From positions 62,001-126,000 of the forward strand of contig QANY01011938.1 in the NCBI GenBank assembly GCA_003255025.1: a DNA stretch of 64,000 nt, given 5' to 3'. The DNA comes from Datisca glomerata (taxonomy: Eukaryota > Streptophyta > Magnoliopsida > Cucurbitales > Datiscaceae). The translations under genes and the position numbers were made by a program. The notes beneath the pieces were generated by a model. It was not told where the DNA came from. It ran no database searches and saw nothing but the letters and a program-made list of their open reading frames with translations. This document shows positions 58,501-64,000 of the stretch, piece by piece (position 1 is the first letter of the stretch; every line of letters starts with the position of its first letter).

Positions 58501-61500
58501 GGATGTGTTGTGTTTTTGGTTGGGCATGCCGCCTGCTTTAATACCTCAAATTCATTTACAGATGACAGAGATTTCCATAGATTAGGATCAGAAATTGTAT
58601 GCTTCGCAGCATGTTCGGCAGCAACATATATCTCAGAAAGTCTCATGGGTCGATCAATTGAGCTTTCAAAGTTTCCAGGTGAAGAATTGGTCCGCGACAT
58701 GGAGCTTGCATGTACTTTTTGAGGGGGCATCCTTATTGATGCTTCTGTACCTGGTCTGTCAATATTCACCCCAAGCAAAAAAAAAAAGAACCAGAAAGCA
58801 GATAAAGATTAATTATGTAATAAATATGGATAACAATCTGTCAGAAACAGGAAGCATTATGATGAGACTGTTATACCCATCAGTAAAACTTGGGCGGGCA
58901 TCAAATATTTCAAACACGCTTCCAGCAGACAGTGAAGCCCTTCGACGATTAGCCTCGCGCAAAAGAAACGAAGGTTCAAGAGGCAATGGTTTCTTCTGAA
59001 TACCAAAATGCTTTACTCTAGGAGTTTCTTGAAGAATTATCTGTACAAATTTAGACAAGATAAACAATTTTACAGTTTTATCACAGTTCAAACACAGTAA
59101 TAAGATTCTTGTTATCTAGTAACTGAATGACTCTAACTTCATATCCAAACACAGGCAATCAAGATGTATATAACGCGAACTAATGTACTGAAGCCCGTTG
59201 ACATGACAATAATTTATTTTATTGATAGAAGGTACTTTTATTGATAAAAAAACTGCTAGGGTCATACAAGACCAAGGAAATAAAAAGACATGACCATAAT
59301 AATATTTCATGTATCTGAAAAGATCAATCAAACAAGGAAACATAGTATGTTCATTGCAACAATTTGTGCACTTGACGTTTATTGCACCAAGATTCTGTCT
59401 GCCATCCATCAAACTCTGAGTAAGGCTACATTGGTAATCCTTAGTTTTATGCTACATTATGTCAGTAATCCTTTTTCCTTTTCAGGAATCATTAGATCCA
59501 TATAGTCATAAAATCTGTTTTGCTAATAGTAAATCAACATAATTAAAGTTTTTACAGAAAGATCAACATAATTGACGCAGACTGATCATGAAATTTTCAA
59601 ACAATACGTATAAAAGTGCATAAAAATATACTATGATGCAGAATGTTTTGCCGTGCCGTCGTTAAAACTTACCTTTTCTTTTGCTAACACGTCAGAAGAA
59701 GCATCAGGCGGGACTAAAGGCCAAACTGCTGGCTTAGGCCAAGGCAGCATACTGAGTGAAGCACTGCTCAAAGGAAAGAAATTAGAACACCATTTAATAT
59801 GAGGAAACTTATAAAAAAAAGCAATGAACCCCCATAATGACTCAATACTTGCAGTTGCACAACTATACATGCGAATAAATGAATAACCAAAATTTCAGTG
59901 ATTTTTTAGTTGAAAATTGATTTACCTGTTGGCAGGACTTCTTTCTATAGCTGATCCATAACCAATTAAATATGCAAGCCTCATAAACTGCCAAAAATGA
60001 CATATCCCAGTCACCATTTTTAATTTCAAATGCCTGATAGCTAGAGATGCACAAAATTATAGTGATGCCCAGACCACCAAAAATGTGCAGAATATATTAT
60101 GGTTACTACTTTTACTGATTAAAAAAATAATAATATATTCAATGTTTACCTTTATCCTACATAGTGAATAAAGATCACCTTGAAGGCGGTAGAATTCCTT
60201 TTCTATATCAGGTACCACAAGGCCATCATTATAATGCGAGGAAGATGCATTGATTAAAGCCAGGCAAGCAGTTATTACCCAGACTTCGCGCATACAGAAA
60301 GGTAAGATACTCTGAGAATTCCAGGGGAGTAACAAAACCCAAAAGGAAACAAATATCAGTTAATGTTTCCACAGTAAAGCTCCAAAAGAAATAATGCTAC
60401 GTCAAGTCAGAGTGAACAAAAACATTATCAAACACCTCATGCATTGACAGGGACTTGGAGAAGCCAATTATGAATGAATAACCCCTGGAAGCAACTTCAA
60501 ATGGTCGATTCAGCTTGAATAAAAGCTGCAGTTTTCATTAATTTAGTGAGAAACGCTTTGTACTTTCAGTTTAAAAAAATAAAAATAAAACCCACAAAAA
60601 AGAAGGAAATAATATAATTCAATAATAAAAAAATGAAAGCAAAATATTAATGACTCTATGCTTCATGAACATAATGATAACAATCCATATGGCCATTCCA
60701 TTTTAGTGGTAATTGCGACGTTGAATGCACTAAATTAATCAGTAAAGTCATATCCACCAGGTAGAGTTAAATAAGATGGCGATAAACAATTTGAGTAGCT
60801 TCTTTGTTTAAACCTGTGTAAACATGAGGATTAATTTGGAAATAATTTCAAATTTTCACAAACAACTCATTAGTTGGAAGTAAGGAGCAAGGTCAAAGCA
60901 TTGTTATCATTAGTTTTCTTCTCACATGTCCAATGTTTTCCATACAACTCTCTATTTTCATAGGAGTTGTTCTCAGTTTCGCACACCTTCGATTGACAGG
61001 CAAAGAGATACTGTCTAAATTCAAATTCTCTGAATGAGTCATCGTGAACAATCTGTGTCAAAGGTTTGCTTCCAGGATTAAGCAACGCTGCTTGATCATC
61101 ACCATGGTCAGCTCCTCCAAATTCTCTCTGCTTCCCAGCCATATTGACTACATATTAAGGATGAGAAAAGATCCTTCATCAAGAAACAATTTAATGAAAA
61201 CTATTTGTACTAGTTTTCCTTTTAAAAGACATCAAAAGTATTCAATTGATCAAAGTGGAGAAGAGGACAGCTCAACTACTCATTGTAGCAGTTTTACAAG
61301 TGCAACACCATTGAACACTTACGATTCATGTCTTTGAGCTTGTATATGTGTCATAGTACCCTGTCCTTGTATTTTCAGGACAGAAAACATAGAATATTGT
61401 TTATAACAAGAAGAGTACAAAGTTGAAGTGTAAGGAGAACAAGAAGTCTGATTGCAAAGAAGCAGGAAATGAAAACTGATCCACAGATGTGCTCGCTGGA

Positions 61501-63612
61501 GAACCACCCAACATATATAAAAAAATTAAAACAATTCATTCCACAACCCCGATGCAGAAGGCGATGCAAAACACACAATATTTCACTAGACAGAAATACA
61601 GCAATCAATCAAAAAATTTCAAAAAGGGGTAACTTCCCCACTTTTAGGGGAACTCAATGCCCCATGTCAATTGATGAAGAAACAATTCACAAGGGGAAGA
61701 ACTGACACCACATGTAAACAATTCTCTGTGAACGCCAGTTATTTATATTTCACCATATTGAAATGAGTCTTTGACTTGAGTAAGGTATGTACAATGATAG
61801 AGCTCATAACCAGGATAAGACTACCATAAAGCCAAATGAAGTTTTAGTCACAGTGCCTCACTTTTAGCGTCACTACTGAGCCTCTCTCTCTTTCCATTTG
61901 CATATGCTTTCTAAAATTTAGATCCACATAATTGATTTAGCACACTGACAATTTGTTGGTATAAAGCAATTACCATTGAAAATCAACGGAAATATGCATT
62001 AAAACTTGGAAAGAAGTTACAATTCATATTAAAGATTTTGTCAAATGTAAAGCATAGAGGGCCAAAAAGTCCCCCCAAATGGTCTAGTTTTCCTACAAAG
62101 CTCATATTTACTATAATTAATAGCCATGTGGCCCCAAAATTTAACTTCATGAAGACTATCTAAGTCAGCAGAGGCAGAGATAAACATTGCACTCATGCAC
62201 CAATTGGAATGGGAGCACCTATGCAATGAGTTTCAGGGTGTTGAGGGACTGATAGCAAGAAGTTGGGTGCGTAAAGGGGATGGTGGGATAGTAAACATAC
62301 ATAAAAGGTCAGCAGAAGCAGAGATAAACATTGCACTCATGCACCAATTGGAATGGAAGCACCTATGCAATGAGTTTCAGGGTGTTGAGGGACTGATAGC
62401 AAGAAGTTAGGTGCGTAAAGGGGGTGGTGGGATAGTAAACATACATAAAAAGTATGGCAATACCTGTTTCCAGATAGCAGAGCTCAAGTTCATCATATTC
62501 ACGTAATGCATCTTCATGAAGATGAGCTATCTCAAACATAAAAGCCAAGCTTTCCTGAGCATAGAAGCAAAAGTTAAAAGCATCCGGAAAATTGTACATT
62601 AAGCAGATGAAATTAGAAAGACAAGTGGTAAAAGTGGAATTAAAGAGCTTATGTACTTTGTACTTCCAGCAGCATAGTTTATTACGTGAGAGAAATTTAC
62701 CGCCTTGCTCTTCGGCTAAATTTTTTTTATAACAAACAAGAAGCACTTTTAATTGAGATATAGGTCATTATCTGAATGTAAACATACTAAGAAGTTGGAC
62801 AACCTTCAATATAAAGAAATTGCAGAAGTTCCAAACTGGCATCAAGCGTTGTTCACTGAGCTTGCGTATCTCATCCTCATAAAACTGCACGCGCCTGTCC
62901 AGTGTATTTCTTATGGACTCCATTATCTTGGACTCCAGGTCCTCCCAAAAATTTGGTTCAGGGAAATGTATATCTAATTTGCAGCACCTGACAGAAGCAC
63001 ATGATAGGAGCATTAATTGAGAGAATTGGTTTTTTTTCAGTTTGGTAGAATTGATTTCAAATCTAACCCTCGGGTAAAGCAAATGGATATTTGCTATCAA
63101 AATCAACATAAAAGAAACTCTCACATATCAGTATCAACATCTCCATAATGATTTTCATCCTAGAGTCATAAAGTATACATATCCTATTTATCAGATGCAT
63201 CTCGGTTTAGCAATTTGTAGATGAACCACTTTGGCTTACTTTTCAAATAAGCGGGTTAGGTTAATGTAATGATTGGGTAAGTAAAGATTCTGTAGAAGAA
63301 CAAAATTTAAGAAAATTTCAAGCAGAAACATAAAACACAAAGTTAATAACATATTTTAGAAGCAACTCCACACTTATCAAGAACATTGAGTCAGTCAGCA
63401 TTAGACAATTATTCCTGAAACCAAGCTTACCTTTCTCTCTTCTTGGAGTTAAAATCGACTTCAAGTTTAGCATATACTTTCTTGGTCATTTTAGTTGCGT
63501 AATCATTGTTCGGGTGAGCTTTAGACACAAATACAATAAACCATTCCCGCTCTTCATTTTGGGTAATTAGTTTCAAGCGTGGCTTAAGAATTGTCTTGAA
63601 CTCATCAAGATC
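52580..63612 (-). CDS. TRS130: TRAPPII subunit TRS130 / CLUB (TRAPPC10 family), 5' end off window
   Basis: Nineteen exons were placed on -: 63431-63612, 62814-62987, 62464-62554, 60987-61147, 60436-60525, 60150-60311, 59936-59989, 59673-59763, 58877-59040, 58545-58755, 57761-58306, 57420-57632, 56649-57042, 56483-56573, 56295-56379, 54732-54921, 53075-53370, 52874-52967 and 52580-52755. All have GT-AG borders and sum to 3465 bases, exactly 1155 codons with the stop. The protein matches Arabidopsis CLUB/AtTRS130 (At5g54440, recalled, about 1259 residues); the first hundred or so residues lie beyond the right edge. It is a specific subunit of TRAPPII, the trans-Golgi tethering and Rab-A exchange-factor complex needed for cell-plate formation. 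Landmarks are NFWEDLESKIMESIRNTLDR, GYGSAIERSPAN and the Trs130 C-terminal region with VPLVAGYVRPPQLGLP. No disruption was seen. Confidence 0.95.
62164..62451. repeat. Tandem duplication of 144 bp in a TRS130 intron
   Basis: GTCAGCAGAGGCAGAGATAA at 62164 recurs at 62308 (GTCAGCAGAAGCAGAGATAA), and the two copies differ at only a few positions. The array ends about 13 bases from the splice donor after exon 62464-62554. It creates open frames on + (including a repeated LMHQLEW stretch) that are not genes. Confidence 0.9.
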
Positions 63613-63731
63613 CTAGTCCAAACAAAAAGTAACGGATTTGTTAGATCATGTGATACTATAAACAATATAACTAGAATCTACATCATTCATTAGAACTAGT
63701 AATAAAGGCGAGCATTTCTGAGTCTTAGATT

Positions 63732-63766
<35 letters not shown>

Positions 63767-64000
63767 ATCAAATAAGACATAGAATAAACATTGATTGTGC
63801 AATATTGCTAAGTATTGCTAAGCATGCAAATATTATGCACAAAAGTAGAAACAGTTTCACCTCCTTATATATCAATAAAATGTACATGAGTGAGTTCAAC
63901 CAAATAAATTATGTTGTTATCATTCATCAGAATTGTGTTAAGCCAAGAGGTGGGATCAAAAGGTGAAATATATCTGAGGAACATGAATTATTCTGAACTG
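63613..64000 (-). other. TRS130 intron reaching the window edge, with a GA microsatellite
   Basis: No TRS130 exon is recognisable here, so this is intron sequence upstream of the first exon in view. A (GA)n run of about 14 repeats lies at 63737-63765. Confidence 0.65.

Overview
The window is nuclear DNA from a flowering plant, almost certainly a eudicot. It is AT-rich, has GT-AG introns, plant-type TTTAGGG telomere-like repeats, a plant nuclear tRNA-Gln, CACTA transposons and an insertion of plastid DNA. I cannot narrow the species from sequence alone.

Three protein genes look real. A HAL2-like 3'(2'),5'-bisphosphate nucleotidase (HL type) lies on + at 17504-20749 in three exons. A single-exon, membrane-anchored SAM-dependent methyltransferase lies on + at 48859-49749, behind a long leader with an intron and several upstream ORFs. 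The 3' part of the TRAPPII subunit gene TRS130/CLUB (TRAPPC10 family) lies on - at 52580-63612, with 19 exons in view and the 5' end beyond the right edge. A nuclear tRNA-Gln(CUG) sits at 51498-51569. From memory, the same three gene types lie in the same order near Arabidopsis At5g54390, At5g54400 and At5g54440, so this appears to be a conserved block expanded by insertions.

The left part (1-17 kb) is repeat land. A CACTA element (484-4374) with an ATG target duplication carries a decayed BRCA1/BARD1-type ePHD and BRCT fragment, and is inserted in one copy of a direct repeat whose second copy shows the empty site. A gypsy gag relic, a GA-rich minisatellite, a tandem repeat rich in inverted segments (13.56-14.3 kb), small duplications and a 61-bp plastid trnI-GAU fragment follow. 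Between 20.7 and 35.9 kb there are dispersed duplications, a second CACTA element (29643-33819, ATT target duplication) with transposase relics and a U11/U12-25K-like ubiquitin-fold fragment, and a roughly 580-bp tandem duplication.

From about 35.9 to 45.3 kb lies plastid small-single-copy DNA (a NUPT) in the order ndhG, ndhI, ndhA, ndhH, rps15, all on -. ndhI has a nonsense codon. ndhH is split at single N characters (40188 and 44005) by 3.8 kb of telomere-like repeats, a roughly 188-bp satellite, mitochondrial-looking DNA and a second ndhA/ndhH fragment. The two ndhH ends overlap by exactly 14 bp and add up to a normal-length gene, so the interposed block is either an insertion or an assembly join error.

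The three genes have no evident common pathway: sulfur/PAP metabolism, an orphan methyltransferase and vesicle tethering. Their grouping is best read as ancestral gene order. The rest of the window is transposon, organelle and simple-repeat turnover.
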